Source: G963663735 sp963663735
GTDB taxonomy: Bacteria; Acidobacteriota; UBA6911; RPQK01; JAPXNP01
Reading direction: 5' to 3'
DNA: 64,000 bases
Assembly (NCBI GenBank): GCA_963663735.2
Contig: CAXXHN010000001.1
Coordinates: 682,001 to 746,000 of the forward strand
Below are positions 52,156-61,107 of this stretch, one piece after another. The position numbers and the translations under genes were made by a program. Within the stretch, counting starts at the first letter, position 1. The number at the start of each line of letters is the position of its first letter. Under the pieces are notes generated by a model. It did no database searches and was not told the origin of the DNA. It saw only the letters and a program-made list of their open reading frames with translations.

Positions 52156-52725
52156 ATGGACAAACCAGGAAATGAATCAGAAAGAATCTATACGCGTACC
52201 GGAGATATGGGTCTAACCAGCCTGACCACCGGCGAAAGAGTCCCCAAGAATGACATCCGTGTAACCTTGTGCGGAGAAGTTGATGAGCTGAATTCCTTCA
52301 TCGGGCTGGTAGCCTCCCTGAATTCCTCTCCCGACCTGGCAGGACTTTTCACCCTGATTCAAAACGAAATCCTGGACATTGCCGGAAAGCTGCAAACTCC
52401 ATCCACAGTATCCATTGAAGAATTCCGCATAAAAGCTCTGGAACAGACGATTGATCTCCTGAGCGGTGAACTGGAATCAATCAGTTATTTCATCCTGCCG
52501 GGGGGAGTTCCTGCAGCGTCATCCTGTCACATAGCAAGGACCATCTGTAGGAGGATCGAACGAAACCTGGTTTCCCTGGGAGAAAAAGAGCCGGTTTCAG
52601 GTACGGTTTTGCAATATTTCAACCGTCTTTCTGACCTGCTCTTCACCCTAGCCAGGACACTCAATCACCGGGAAAACGTACCTGATGTCCGCTGGAAAAA
52701 TAAACAGGAGGATCAAAGAGCCTGA
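52156..52725 (+). CDS. Cob(I)alamin adenosyltransferase, PduO type
   Basis: A 189-residue enzyme making adenosylcobalamin from cob(I)alamin and ATP. The PduO/MMAB signature is intact: IYTRTGDMGLTSLTTGERV near the N-terminus (ATP site), VTLCGEVDELNSFIG, and at the C-terminus RLSDLLFTLARTLNHRE with the conserved Asn/Arg. Five-helix bundle length. A superb ribosome site (AGGAGGAG) precedes the ATG. No other cobalamin gene or cobalamin riboswitch is seen nearby, so the enzyme probably serves salvage. Confidence 0.95.
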   Translation: MDKPGNESERIYTRTGDMGLTSLTTGERVPKNDIRVTLCGEVDELNSFIGLVASLNSSPDLAGLFTLIQNEILDIAGKLQTPSTVSIEEFRIKALEQTIDLLSGELESISYFILPGGVPAASSCHIARTICRRIERNLVSLGEKEPVSGTVLQYFNRLSDLLFTLARTLNHRENVPDVRWKNKQEDQRA

Positions 52726-52783
52726 CTCAGCCGGAAGAAGCTACCCTTCCCCTTCTTTTGTTATCTGCATGCAGGTATTAAGC

Positions 52784-53755
52784 CTACAGAAACCAGCGAG
52801 AGATACCCTTCCCGAAAACTTTTCGCCTCGACTGGATATGCCGCCTTTTCCTAATTATCTGCTTTCTCTTTTGCCAGAGAATACTGAACGCTTCCAAAGA
52901 AGACCTTTCTTTGAAAAGGATATAGGCCAGGATCCCTGTATCCCTGACTAATATTGCGGGGAAACAATGCAGCCACAGACCCAAGTCCATATTCTTCGCT
53001 CTCATCAGGAATCGATTTTTCACAGAATGCATGTTAATCAGGGGGGACAGCTGATTCCGTCTTTCAGGCAGGACGTGCCTGAGATGCAAGGCCCGGGCAG
53101 AAGGTTCGTAGACAGCCTGCCATCCCAGGAGCTGGGCTCTCCAGGCCAGGTCAGCGTCTTCCCGGTAGGCGAAAAAATCTTCATCCCAGAATTCACCATC
53201 CCATTTCATGGATTCCACAAACCGACGGCTGCAGAGCAGGACGGCTCCGGTGCATCCAAAAACCGGTTCAGTGATGTCATACTGCCCCCTGTCAGTTTCC
53301 TCGCTGCCCCGGTCAAAATGACGCTGGCTGCGATAAAAAACAATCCCGGTACTGTCCAGTACCGGCTTTCCGTCCCTCTCTACAGGGGCCCCTGTCATGT
53401 CCATACGCAATATTTTCCCAGTCGCCATGCCTGCCTGGGGAAATCGTTCAAAGACCGGAAGAATGGCAAGGAAGTAGTCGGGCTGCAACACCACATCAGC
53501 ATTGATAAAAAGGACATAATCAAAATTCTCGCCCGAGATATTGCGGTTGTGACCTCCACAGTATCCGAGGTTCTCCCGGGACTCCATGACTGCAACCTTG
53601 AATTTCCCGGCTATTTCCGCGGAACCATCAAAAGAATTATTGTCCCAGACCTTCACCCGTACCGGATTCAGCAATTTGCTCAGCGCTTCCAGGCATAAAT
53701 GTAAAATTTCAGCGTCATTATGGGTTACAATGCTGATCAAGATGTCAGGACTCAA
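52784..53755 (-). CDS. Glycosyltransferase family 2 (rhamnosyltransferase-like)
   Basis: A 323-residue GT-A fold enzyme. ISIVTHNDAEILHLCLEAL, then VRVKVWDNNSFDGSAEIA with the substrate loop, DYVLFINADVVLQPDYF (metal-binding DxD replaced by NAD/V form, usual in WcaA/rhamnosyl groups), EFWDEDFFAYREDADLAWRA with the catalytic Asp/Glu pair. The C-terminal 80 residues are basic and probably touch the inner membrane. Starts at a TTG with AGGAG six bases upstream. Part of the O-antigen cluster; sugar donor not predictable. Confidence 0.88.
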   Translation of the reverse strand: MSPDILISIVTHNDAEILHLCLEALSKLLNPVRVKVWDNNSFDGSAEIAGKFKVAVMESRENLGYCGGHNRNISGENFDYVLFINADVVLQPDYFLAILPVFERFPQAGMATGKILRMDMTGAPVERDGKPVLDSTGIVFYRSQRHFDRGSEETDRGQYDITEPVFGCTGAVLLCSRRFVESMKWDGEFWDEDFFAYREDADLAWRAQLLGWQAVYEPSARALHLRHVLPERRNQLSPLINMHSVKNRFLMRAKNMDLGLWLHCFPAILVRDTGILAYILFKERSSLEAFSILWQKRKQIIRKRRHIQSRRKVFGKGISRWFL

Positions 53756-53818
53756 TTATTACTCCTGGATTACCGGTCATGAAAACGCCTGGCATTTTCA
53801 GTTACATCATTCTTTGAT

Positions 53819-54433
53819 TTATGTTTTAGCCGCCAGAACAACTCCTGTTGCAATCATAACTCCACCGGAAGAACGGTGCATCACCTGTTGAAATTTTGTA
53901 CATTGAAATCTTCTGCTTAAGCTTGCAGCAACATATCCATAGGCAAGCATGGTTGAGCCTAGTACCAGGGTGACCAGTGAAGCAACAGTACAAACATCTT
54001 TTCCAGTCAGAGCTGTTACATCAACAAATGTCGGCAGAAAACCAAGGTAGAATAAAATTACCTTGGGATTTCCGAGGGTTATTAAAAGTCCAGTCATTAA
54101 ATCAGACCTGAACGAAAAATTTCTTACGTCCTGATAGGGCATTGCTGCCGCTTTCCTTCTCCACAGGTTCATGCCCAGATAAATCAGGTAGGCAGCTCCA
54201 AGATACCTGATGACCAGGAAAAGCCCAGATAAATTTCTGGCAACTGCTGTTAGCCCATAAATCGCCATGAGAAGAAAAACAAGATCACCCATGATGATGC
54301 CGATAGTCAAGACTGCCGAATGCTTAAATCCTGACGCCATTGCCCTCGCAACTACAGCAAATACTCCAGGTCCCGGTGTCACGGCTAACAGCAGCATGGC
54401 CCCTGAAAAAGCTAAAAGCGATACTAACGACAT
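53819..54433 (-). CDS. LysE/RhtB family amino-acid exporter
   Basis: A 204-residue inner-membrane exporter with six helices. Family features: N-terminal AVTPGPGVFAVVARAMASGFKHSAVLTIGII, split as TPGPGVFAVVARAMASGFK; ITLGNPKVILFYLGFLPTFVD (the 'GNPK' loop); and the C-terminal ending GGVMIATGVVLA. Family members export lysine, homoserine, threonine or similar. It sits within the polysaccharide cluster, seven bases after a glycosyltransferase gene, with no evident link to it. GAGG before the ATG. Confidence 0.9.
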   Translation of the reverse strand: MSLVSLLAFSGAMLLLAVTPGPGVFAVVARAMASGFKHSAVLTIGIIMGDLVFLLMAIYGLTAVARNLSGLFLVIRYLGAAYLIYLGMNLWRRKAAAMPYQDVRNFSFRSDLMTGLLITLGNPKVILFYLGFLPTFVDVTALTGKDVCTVASLVTLVLGSTMLAYGYVAASLSRRFQCTKFQQVMHRSSGGVMIATGVVLAAKT

Positions 54434-54440
54434 GGTTTCC

Positions 54441-55310
54441 TCAGGGATTCAAAAAACAGATTATCCTTCTGGCCGCGAATCCGAGAACCGTGAAGAAAAA
54501 TATAACAGGGAAGCAAAACGGGTGATGCTTCCACCAATAGCGCAGCAGGTTGCGATAATACAACTTCAGGAACCGGGGAAAACCCAGGGCAACCAGGGAA
54601 CTCCCTCCCTTATGAAACATCCTGCCTCCAGTTTTAGTTAAAAGTATCTTCCACCCCAACTCTCTGATTCCCAGGCAAAAATCCACATCTTCAAACCATG
54701 CGGGATAAAAACGCTCATCCATTCCCCCATATTCATCCCAGGCAGATTTTCTCACAAGCCAGAGAGCCGCGGCAGGCTGGCCGTTAAGCTCAACAAGACC
54801 AGGTTCCAACTCTGTTCCCAATAGTTTCCTGGTCTTTCCCTTCAGCTTCCCAAGTATTTCATCAATGAACAGCAGGTCCGTAATTGTATTGAGCAATGAA
54901 GGGTAGGGCCTGACCTGAAAATCTTCCTGATTTTCACCTCCTTCAGAAAGGACTGAATAAAGCGGACAGGTTACAATTGCGGCGTTTTCGAACCTCTCAG
55001 CCGTCCTGTACAAATCAGTCACGGTTGAAACGCTGTTCTCAAACTGCACATCCGGATTAAGCAGCAGCACATACCTGCTCCCTACCCTGCTGAATCCATG
55101 GTTCACTGCAGCCGCGAAACCCATGTTTCTTTCCATGGACTCAAAAACCACTTCCGGAAAAGCCGAAAGGCATTCCGCGGAATGGTCCGTGGAAGCATTA
55201 TCCAGGACGATTATTCCTGAAACCCTGCCTGCCAGTTCCCCTATCGATCCCAGAAGCTTTTCCAGGTAAAATCCACTGTTCCAGTTAATGATCAGAATTG
55301 TAATGTCCAC
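54441..55310 (-). CDS. Glycosyltransferase family 2
   Basis: A 289-residue GT2 enzyme. It has ITILIINWNSGFYLEKLLGS, GIIVLDNASTDHSAECL, the donor motif YVLLLNPDVQFE, and MDERFYPAWFEDVDFCLGI with the catalytic acidic residues (the 'FEDVDFC' block of rhamnosyl/glucosyl GTs). One C-terminal membrane helix (HHPFCFPVIFFFTVLGFAAR) anchors it. I start at the GTG at 55310 with AGGG before it; an upstream ATG at 55376 adds 22 basic residues without ribosome site. Same operon as the LysE-like gene. Confidence 0.88.
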   Translation of the reverse strand: MDITILIINWNSGFYLEKLLGSIGELAGRVSGIIVLDNASTDHSAECLSAFPEVVFESMERNMGFAAAVNHGFSRVGSRYVLLLNPDVQFENSVSTVTDLYRTAERFENAAIVTCPLYSVLSEGGENQEDFQVRPYPSLLNTITDLLFIDEILGKLKGKTRKLLGTELEPGLVELNGQPAAALWLVRKSAWDEYGGMDERFYPAWFEDVDFCLGIRELGWKILLTKTGGRMFHKGGSSLVALGFPRFLKLYYRNLLRYWWKHHPFCFPVIFFFTVLGFAARRIICFLNP

Positions 55311-55411
55311 TTGTATGCCCTGAATTCTACACGTCCTGGCCTGGCATTTCAGTATAATGATATTTTTTTGCTTCAATCATCAGTAAAATTCTATCAAACA
55401 GCAGATTCAGG

Positions 55412-56278
55412 ATGATGTTGAGTCGAATCAGGAACAGTAAATACAAGGGATGGATCCATGGAGGACTGGAATGGAATCCCCTTGATACTGAAGATGATGA
55501 GTGCCGACAGATGCTTTCTGAAAAAGGAGAGGTATTACTTCACTGCCAGGGCCGGGATATCTACCGGCTTAACCTCCAACTTGAGGGCAATCCGGTCAGC
55601 TGTTTCCTGTACATTTTCAGAAATTCTTCCCTTTCCAGGGCTCTCAGGATGCCCTATGCCTGGAAGGTTCTGCGGATTTCCAATAAACTTCGAAAATCCA
55701 GATTGCAAACCATTGAAGTGCTGGCCGCCGTGCGCCCGAAGCATGAACTGTTAAACTGGAACAGTGTGTTGATAGCCAAGGAAATCCTCAATGTATATGA
55801 ACTTCCCGCAACCGGGAACCATGTGTACCAGGTCCATCCATCCATTCCGTTTTCAGGACAAACCGCAGAAGCAACAGCATATGAATTGGCTCGGTTTCAT
55901 GATTCGGGGTTTTTTCATGGAGACCTTAAATCCAGGCATATCCTGATATCAAGAGGTTCTGATATGGAGACTCCCAGGGTTTGCTTCGTGGATCTGGAAA
56001 AAACAAGACATCACCGATCCCTCCCTTCATTGCTTCTTGACATCATGGCGGCCAGGGACCTGGTGCAGCTCCTCTCTTCACTGCCCGGCGGGGAAGAATC
56101 GCCGGAAGGCGACAAAGAAAAATCGAGCTTTCTCAACCTTTATCTGGATCACCGAAACCTGGGGGAAAAAAGATCAAAACGCATCAGGAAGGCTGTAAGT
56201 CTATACCTGGGCTCCGACGCACTTCGCCAGGGAGAAACCCTGTTAAAGGGACTGAAACGGATGATGTTTGACGATTGA
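55412..56278 (+). CDS. WaaP/KdkA-like lipopolysaccharide kinase
   Basis: A 288-residue small eukaryote-like kinase of the LPS heptose/Kdo kinase group. The catalytic loop is HGDLKSRHILI (His169, Asp171, Lys173; His176 in place of Asn, as in WaaP) and the metal motif VDLEKTR (Asp194). The N-lobe lacks a clear P-loop but has EATAYELARFH as the preceding helix. It would phosphorylate inner-core sugars of LPS in the cytosol. It is the only plus-strand gene in an otherwise minus-strand polysaccharide cluster. The ATG pair at 55412/55415 is the only reasonable start. Confidence 0.82.
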   Translation: MMLSRIRNSKYKGWIHGGLEWNPLDTEDDECRQMLSEKGEVLLHCQGRDIYRLNLQLEGNPVSCFLYIFRNSSLSRALRMPYAWKVLRISNKLRKSRLQTIEVLAAVRPKHELLNWNSVLIAKEILNVYELPATGNHVYQVHPSIPFSGQTAEATAYELARFHDSGFFHGDLKSRHILISRGSDMETPRVCFVDLEKTRHHRSLPSLLLDIMAARDLVQLLSSLPGGEESPEGDKEKSSFLNLYLDHRNLGEKRSKRIRKAVSLYLGSDALRQGETLLKGLKRMMFDD

Positions 56279-56393
56279 ACTCAGATCAACAATCCAGCTG
56301 TCTGTCGGCTCCTGTGTCGCCGTTAATATGAATACGGATCAGGAGATCTGCCCGTCCGGGCTTGTTTATAGGCGGGAAGCTTGAGCCACGGGA

Positions 56394-57698
56394 TCAGTCG
56401 TCAATCCGATTATAGGACGCCTCAAACTCCCATTTCATCAATCCATAAACCAGTTCAGTCTCCACAACATTTATGATGTAAGCATTATCAATCCAGTCCT
56501 CGATTTCATGTTCCCAAATATTCCCCCTGGCAATACCGGGGGAAATTGAATAGCTCCCGGGACGGAGGCTGGGTATTTTCATCCTCAACCTGACGGTAAT
56601 GATCGTTCCTGCCTGGAGAGGCGGGAGGACTGTTCCCTCATAGGATGTATTGGTGGCGGTTATCTCTGTCCCCAGCCTGTCCCTGATGGTCAATCCCACA
56701 ATCGGGAATTCTACATCTTCCTTGAAGCGGACTGAAAGAAGGGCGCTGACCTCCTGCCCTGATCTGACGTCACTTACAACCTCGCCATTTTCAGAATGGA
56801 GGATTATTCCGAGCAGCTCCGCTCCCCCTTCGCCAAAGCGATTATGGATATATGGAATGGTATTAATCAGGGGCAGTCCTTTTTCTTCATCAACTTCAAT
56901 CTGTCCCGTCCCTGGTCCGGCCTCCCGGTTCTCCCTCTCAAATACCAGGGCCCGGTAGCGATTGGCCACTTCTTCGGGTTCTCCCTCGCAGATCTTGCGT
57001 CCCTGGTCGAGCAGAACAGCACGGCTGCAGAACTGGGCCAGGGCGGAGAGATCATGGGTCACAAAAAGAATCGTTTTTCCCTGCCGCTGCAGGTGGCGTA
57101 TCCGGTTGATGCAGCGATGCTGAAAAATCAGGTCGCCTACCGAAAGAGCCTCATCCACAATTAGAATATCGGGATCCGCATGTATCGCCACGGAAAACGC
57201 GAGTCGTACAAACATTCCGCTTGAGTAGGTCTTTACCGGCTGGTCTATAAAATCACCTATTTCGGCAAATTCGAGGATATCAGAAAACCGTTCCTCCATT
57301 TCCTGCTTGGTGAATCCGCTTATAGCTCCGCTCATATACACATTTTCACGACCGGTAAATTCCGGATTGAACCCGGCACCCAGCTCCAGCAGGGCTGCCA
57401 CTCTGCCCCTTACCTGGCAGATGCCGGAGTTCTGCTGAAGGATTCCGGCCACCACCTGCAGCAGAGTGCTTTTACCCGAACCATTTATCCCAATGATCCC
57501 GATCGCGTCTCCCTGGTGAATGTCGAGGCTGATCTCCCTCAGCGCCCAGAATTCACGATGCAACTTGATTTTTCGAAAAGCAAGGAACTCCAGCAGTTTC
57601 TGGCCCGGGGAACTGTATATCGGGTACTTTTTGGAAAGGTTTTCCAGGTGTATCACCGGAACCGATCCCATATCAGCGGGCCTTATATCAGAGGACAT
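56394..57698 (-). CDS. wzt: Polysaccharide ABC exporter ATPase with Wzt C-terminal domain
   Basis: A 434-residue ATPase of the O-antigen exporter Wzm/Wzt. Nucleotide domain: GIIGINGSGKSTLLQVVAGI (Walker A), TYSSGMFVRLAFSVAI (signature), ILIVDEALSVGDLIFQ (Walker B) and LFVTHDLSAL. Residues ~285-430 form a beta-sandwich (AELLGIILHSENGEVVSDV, VGLTIRDRLGTEITATNTSY) like the Wzt C-terminal domain that recognises the modified end of the O-chain. ATG at 57698 with AGGGAG upstream; it overlaps wzm by 11 bases. The presence of the domain predicts a chain-terminating modification. Confidence 0.94.
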   Translation of the reverse strand: MSSDIRPADMGSVPVIHLENLSKKYPIYSSPGQKLLEFLAFRKIKLHREFWALREISLDIHQGDAIGIIGINGSGKSTLLQVVAGILQQNSGICQVRGRVAALLELGAGFNPEFTGRENVYMSGAISGFTKQEMEERFSDILEFAEIGDFIDQPVKTYSSGMFVRLAFSVAIHADPDILIVDEALSVGDLIFQHRCINRIRHLQRQGKTILFVTHDLSALAQFCSRAVLLDQGRKICEGEPEEVANRYRALVFERENREAGPGTGQIEVDEEKGLPLINTIPYIHNRFGEGGAELLGIILHSENGEVVSDVRSGQEVSALLSVRFKEDVEFPIVGLTIRDRLGTEITATNTSYEGTVLPPLQAGTIITVRLRMKIPSLRPGSYSISPGIARGNIWEHEIEDWIDNAYIINVVETELVYGLMKWEFEASYNRIDD

Positions 57699-58518
57699 CA
57701 ATGAACTCCCTCTTGGTATTCCTGAACAGGAGCCCGCCCAGAATAAAAGCTGCTGCCGAGAAACCTGCCAGGATCACTACTTCATTCCAGTCCGGAATCC
57801 TGTGTTCCAGAAAACAGGAACGGTATCCCCTCACCACGTAGGAAAGCGGATTCAGGTAAAGCAGCATACGGAGTTTCCCGGGAATATTCTCATTGTCCAT
57901 GGAATAAAAAATCGGGGTGAACCAAAACCACATTACCATGAACACATTTACCAGCTGTACTGTGTCCCTGAGAAACACCTGGAGTGCTGCCACCATCCAC
58001 CCGACTCCCAGGAGCAATATCATCAGGAGCAGAAGATATATAAGAAAAAATATCCAGGTCCAGCTGAACAATCCCATTACCAGGAGGACAATAAAAAGTA
58101 TTCCAAGTCCAACCAGGTGGGTGACAAGGCTCGATATCAGCAGTGTCAGAGGAAGAATCTCCGATGGGAAAATCGATTTTCTGATCAGGTTGGAATTATC
58201 AATTATGGACGTGCAGCTGCGGGTAACCGTTTCCTGGAAAAAGAGCCAGGGAAGGATTCCGCAGAAAAGAAAAACTGCAAAATTATCTGTTGCCTGGATA
58301 AAAGGCTTCACCTTGAAAACTATCGAAAAAATAAAGGTATAACAAACAAGCAGGACCACGGGATGAATAACCGACCAGAAGAATCCCATCAATGACCCTA
58401 CATAACGATTCTTCAGGTCTCTTCCGACCATATTAAAAATCAGGTGTTTCCTGACTTTCGTTTTTTCAGCGAAGCTCAGCAGTATCTGCACTGTCGCCAG
58501 GTTTTTTAACCATTTCAT
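57688..58518 (-). CDS. wzm: Polysaccharide ABC exporter permease (Wzm type)
   Basis: A 276-residue ABC-2 permease with six helices. The typical cytosolic start is NMVGRDLKNRYVGSLMGFFW (RDLKxRYxxSxLG), then WLFFQETVTRSCTSIIDNSN, the LNPLSYVVRGYRSCFLEHRI region and a C-terminal basic end. It exports undecaprenyl-linked O-chains with the Wzt ATPase. It overlaps the upstream glycosyltransferase by 53 bases and wzt by 11. The overlap is long, but the N-terminal 25 residues match the family's amphipathic helix. Confidence 0.93.
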   Translation of the reverse strand: MKWLKNLATVQILLSFAEKTKVRKHLIFNMVGRDLKNRYVGSLMGFFWSVIHPVVLLVCYTFIFSIVFKVKPFIQATDNFAVFLFCGILPWLFFQETVTRSCTSIIDNSNLIRKSIFPSEILPLTLLISSLVTHLVGLGILFIVLLVMGLFSWTWIFFLIYLLLLMILLLGVGWMVAALQVFLRDTVQLVNVFMVMWFWFTPIFYSMDNENIPGKLRMLLYLNPLSYVVRGYRSCFLEHRIPDWNEVVILAGFSAAAFILGGLLFRNTKREFIDVL

Positions 58519-59602
58519 TAAATAGATTCTCGTATTGGTCTGTTACAGTTTCCCAGTTATAAAATTCCTTAACCCTTGCTTTTGCTTTCCGCCCATATTC
58601 CGCAAACCGGGAACAGTCCCCGGCTATGCCTGAGATTATATTACTTAATCCGACCTGATCATAAAAGTCGCATATTATTCCGGTTTCTCCCAGAACCTCC
58701 CGGTTCTCAGGAGTATCATGGCTGACGACAACAGCGCCGGAACCCATGGCTTCCAGCAGGGCCGGATGGGTTCCCCCTACCTCACTCCCCTGGAAATAAC
58801 AAGCGCAGTGAGACAGCAGGTCAAAATATCCGCTTCCATAAATTGCTCCTGGCATGATTATGTTCCCTTGATCAGCAAGTTTTTTCAGTTTTGCCAGGTA
58901 GTCGCCGGCATAGGGGGCATCCCCCACCAAAACAAGGGGAGGTACCCGGAGTCCGGATTCCAGGTAGGCCCGTATCACAAGGTCTGCGTTATTTTCAGGC
59001 TCCAGCCTGCTCACATAGAGCAAATATCCTCCTGGCTCCAGGCCAAGGTTTTCAAGAACTCCGCTATTCCCCTCTGCTTCCACTGATGCCCCGTAGGGAA
59101 TAAAAGTCGTATCTCTTCCGTAACGCGACCTGTAATAATCCCTTATAACCTCGGCATCGGTAATTATCCGGTTAGGTGTCAGCAGGGCCAGCCGTTCTCC
59201 CAGTGAGTAAAAAAGCTTCCCCGGGAGGCCCCATTTTTTGCGGAGACGTTCAATTCCATCAACATTAAGGGCTGTTTTCTGGCCGAACAGCCTGGGAATC
59301 CAACATAGGAAGGCGTTGGCCGCGTTACATATTAAAACTGCGTCATACCGCCTGAACAGGGCGTGAAAGACCGACAGGGAAGTGTGTACTATGGTATCCA
59401 AATATTTATTGGTAATGGAAGGGAGCACGCATAACTCTACTCCCCGGAAATCCCGAAGCTCCCGGGTTATGTAATGGGATCTCCCGTAAACACAGACTTC
59501 ATGTCCCCTGGCGGCCAAGCGCACGGAGAGTTCCTGGGCAAAGGTTTCGAAACCCCCGTAATTGGCGGGAATGCCCCTGGTGCCTAAAATCGCAAGTTTC
59601 AA
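58466..59602 (-). CDS. Glycosyltransferase family 4, DUF1972-type
   Basis: A 378-residue GT-B enzyme. The N-terminal domain is DUF1972/rhamnosyltransferase-like: ILGTRGIPANYGGFETFAQE, GRSHYITRELRDFRGV and NVDGIERLRKKWG; the C-terminal donor domain has YLLYVSRLEPENNADLVIRA, VGDAPYAG and GGTHPALLEAMGSGAVVVSH. It is related to Cps2T/WsaF-like rhamnosyltransferases. Start is a TTG with AGAGGG seven bases upstream. It probably adds an early sugar of the O-chain; donor not certain. Confidence 0.9.
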   Translation of the reverse strand: MKLAILGTRGIPANYGGFETFAQELSVRLAARGHEVCVYGRSHYITRELRDFRGVELCVLPSITNKYLDTIVHTSLSVFHALFRRYDAVLICNAANAFLCWIPRLFGQKTALNVDGIERLRKKWGLPGKLFYSLGERLALLTPNRIITDAEVIRDYYRSRYGRDTTFIPYGASVEAEGNSGVLENLGLEPGGYLLYVSRLEPENNADLVIRAYLESGLRVPPLVLVGDAPYAGDYLAKLKKLADQGNIIMPGAIYGSGYFDLLSHCACYFQGSEVGGTHPALLEAMGSGAVVVSHDTPENREVLGETGIICDFYDQVGLSNIISGIAGDCSRFAEYGRKAKARVKEFYNWETVTDQYENLFNEMVKKPGDSADTAELR

Positions 59603-59697
59603 AATTTATCCCTCTACCTGCTGTGCTGTCTCCAAAATTCCACGCCGGATTTCCAGCTTAAACAGTTAATCCTTTTGACCTACTGCATATTACCTGA

Positions 59698-60954
59698 TCA
59701 GTCGGTTCCCCGCTGTGAAAATGATTTCTGCAGAACATAGGGGATTGATATGAAAAACAGGAGAAGCGTCAGGACTTCAGAGTCACCAAAATTATACTCA
59801 AGCAGGCCCATTAAATGAAACGCAGTCAGAATTGAAATGCCGGCGGCCGCCTGTACAGCCATGAATTCATCCTGACCACTCCTGAGGCGGATCCTGAAAA
59901 AATCCCACATGATCTTCAGCCAGATAGCAATCCAGGCTAAAACTGCCGGGATACCCGAAGTCGCGGCTATCTGGATCACATTATTGTGCGAATGTTGGTA
60001 GGCCCACGTTGGAAGGTCTCGCTCCTTCCTGTATTTCAGGCTTTCGCTGGGCACGGAGGAAAATCCAACCCCGGTTATTGGATGTTCCAGTGCGACGCAG
60101 ATTCCTGAACTCCATATATCCAGGCGGCCCCTGGTAGTAGTGTCTCTCGGATCAAATCCCGAAATGAGTCTCTCGTGCAAGGACGCGGGCATTATTACTA
60201 AAATCAGGATAACCATGGCTCCCAGGGCTACAATCCACCGGGCTCTCAAATTCAACGCAGTCAGTACGGTAAGCCCTCCCAACATGCCACCCCAGGCAGA
60301 CCTGGTATAGGTCAGGACCAGAATCACAGCCATCAGAGATGACAAAACAAAGCAGGGCAGGCTCTCCATCTTCCCGGTGCCTTTCCGCAGCTTTAAAATA
60401 TAAATTCCATAGGCAGTTGCTGCAATGAACACCATCATCAGCTGGCCGGAGTATGTCATCCAGTGACTCATAAATCCGTCTATCCGGTGAAGCAGGTTAA
60501 TCCCATCTGAAAACCAGAACTGCAGGAAACCCCAGGCCATACTTATTCCGGAAACGCCAAATATCCAGAGCAAGGATTTCTTTACCTCAACCCTGGTCAT
60601 ATAAGTCATCAGCAGAAATGGAATTATTAACTTTATAAAAACCTTCAGATGACTGATATCCTGCCAGGGCTCTTCCGAGAAAACTGCCGATGCAACGGTC
60701 AGGATCATAAACAGGAGTAAATACCACTTGAATGGGGGTGCTGACAGAATAAACCGCCTATTGAGCAGGCAGTCAGATATCCAGGCAATCATACCCAGGC
60801 CGAGAAAAATTCCTGAAGCTGCTACTGAAACAAGGGAGGAAACAACCGCAGCGGCTGTCAGAGGAGCGACCAGGACTCCAGGATTTGCCAGGCGCTGGGC
60901 ATATTGATTTCCTAACTTGAACGGGTATTTTTTCTTGCCAGATTCATTTCTCAC
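59698..60954 (-). CDS. O-antigen ligase family membrane protein
   Basis: A 418-residue polytopic protein (about 11 helices) of the WaaL/O-antigen ligase family. The family's periplasmic loop is clear (RDTTTRGRLDIWSSGICVALEHPITGVGFSS, split as RGRLDIWSSGICVALE and HPITGVGFSS) with the conserved Arg and, later, His in TWAYQHSHNNVIQIAATSGI. It would join the finished O-chain to lipid A-core in the periplasm. Start is a GTG. Possible alternative: Wzy polymerase, but ABC-exported chains need a ligase, and the H-S-H-N-N block fits WaaL. Confidence 0.87.
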   Translation of the reverse strand: MRNESGKKKYPFKLGNQYAQRLANPGVLVAPLTAAAVVSSLVSVAASGIFLGLGMIAWISDCLLNRRFILSAPPFKWYLLLFMILTVASAVFSEEPWQDISHLKVFIKLIIPFLLMTYMTRVEVKKSLLWIFGVSGISMAWGFLQFWFSDGINLLHRIDGFMSHWMTYSGQLMMVFIAATAYGIYILKLRKGTGKMESLPCFVLSSLMAVILVLTYTRSAWGGMLGGLTVLTALNLRARWIVALGAMVILILVIMPASLHERLISGFDPRDTTTRGRLDIWSSGICVALEHPITGVGFSSVPSESLKYRKERDLPTWAYQHSHNNVIQIAATSGIPAVLAWIAIWLKIMWDFFRIRLRSGQDEFMAVQAAAGISILTAFHLMGLLEYNFGDSEVLTLLLFFISIPYVLQKSFSQRGTD

Positions 60955-61107
60955 AGGGTCTGCTGCACTCCTTCAACCAGATAATTTCAAAACGGGGCCA
61001 ATCCTCAATTCCAGGTTCTGGCCGATGATTCCAACATTCCCGGATTACCTAAATCCTTCAGCCACTGCTATCAAGAAACTTCTCCTCGATAAAGTTCAGA
61101 TCATTCA

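Noticed and set aside
57520..58395. A 291-codon plus-strand frame opposite wzm/wzt
   Set aside because: Composition (K, Q, H, N, Y rich, no hydrophobic core) is that of the complement of a membrane-protein gene; wzm and wzt are certain on the other strand.
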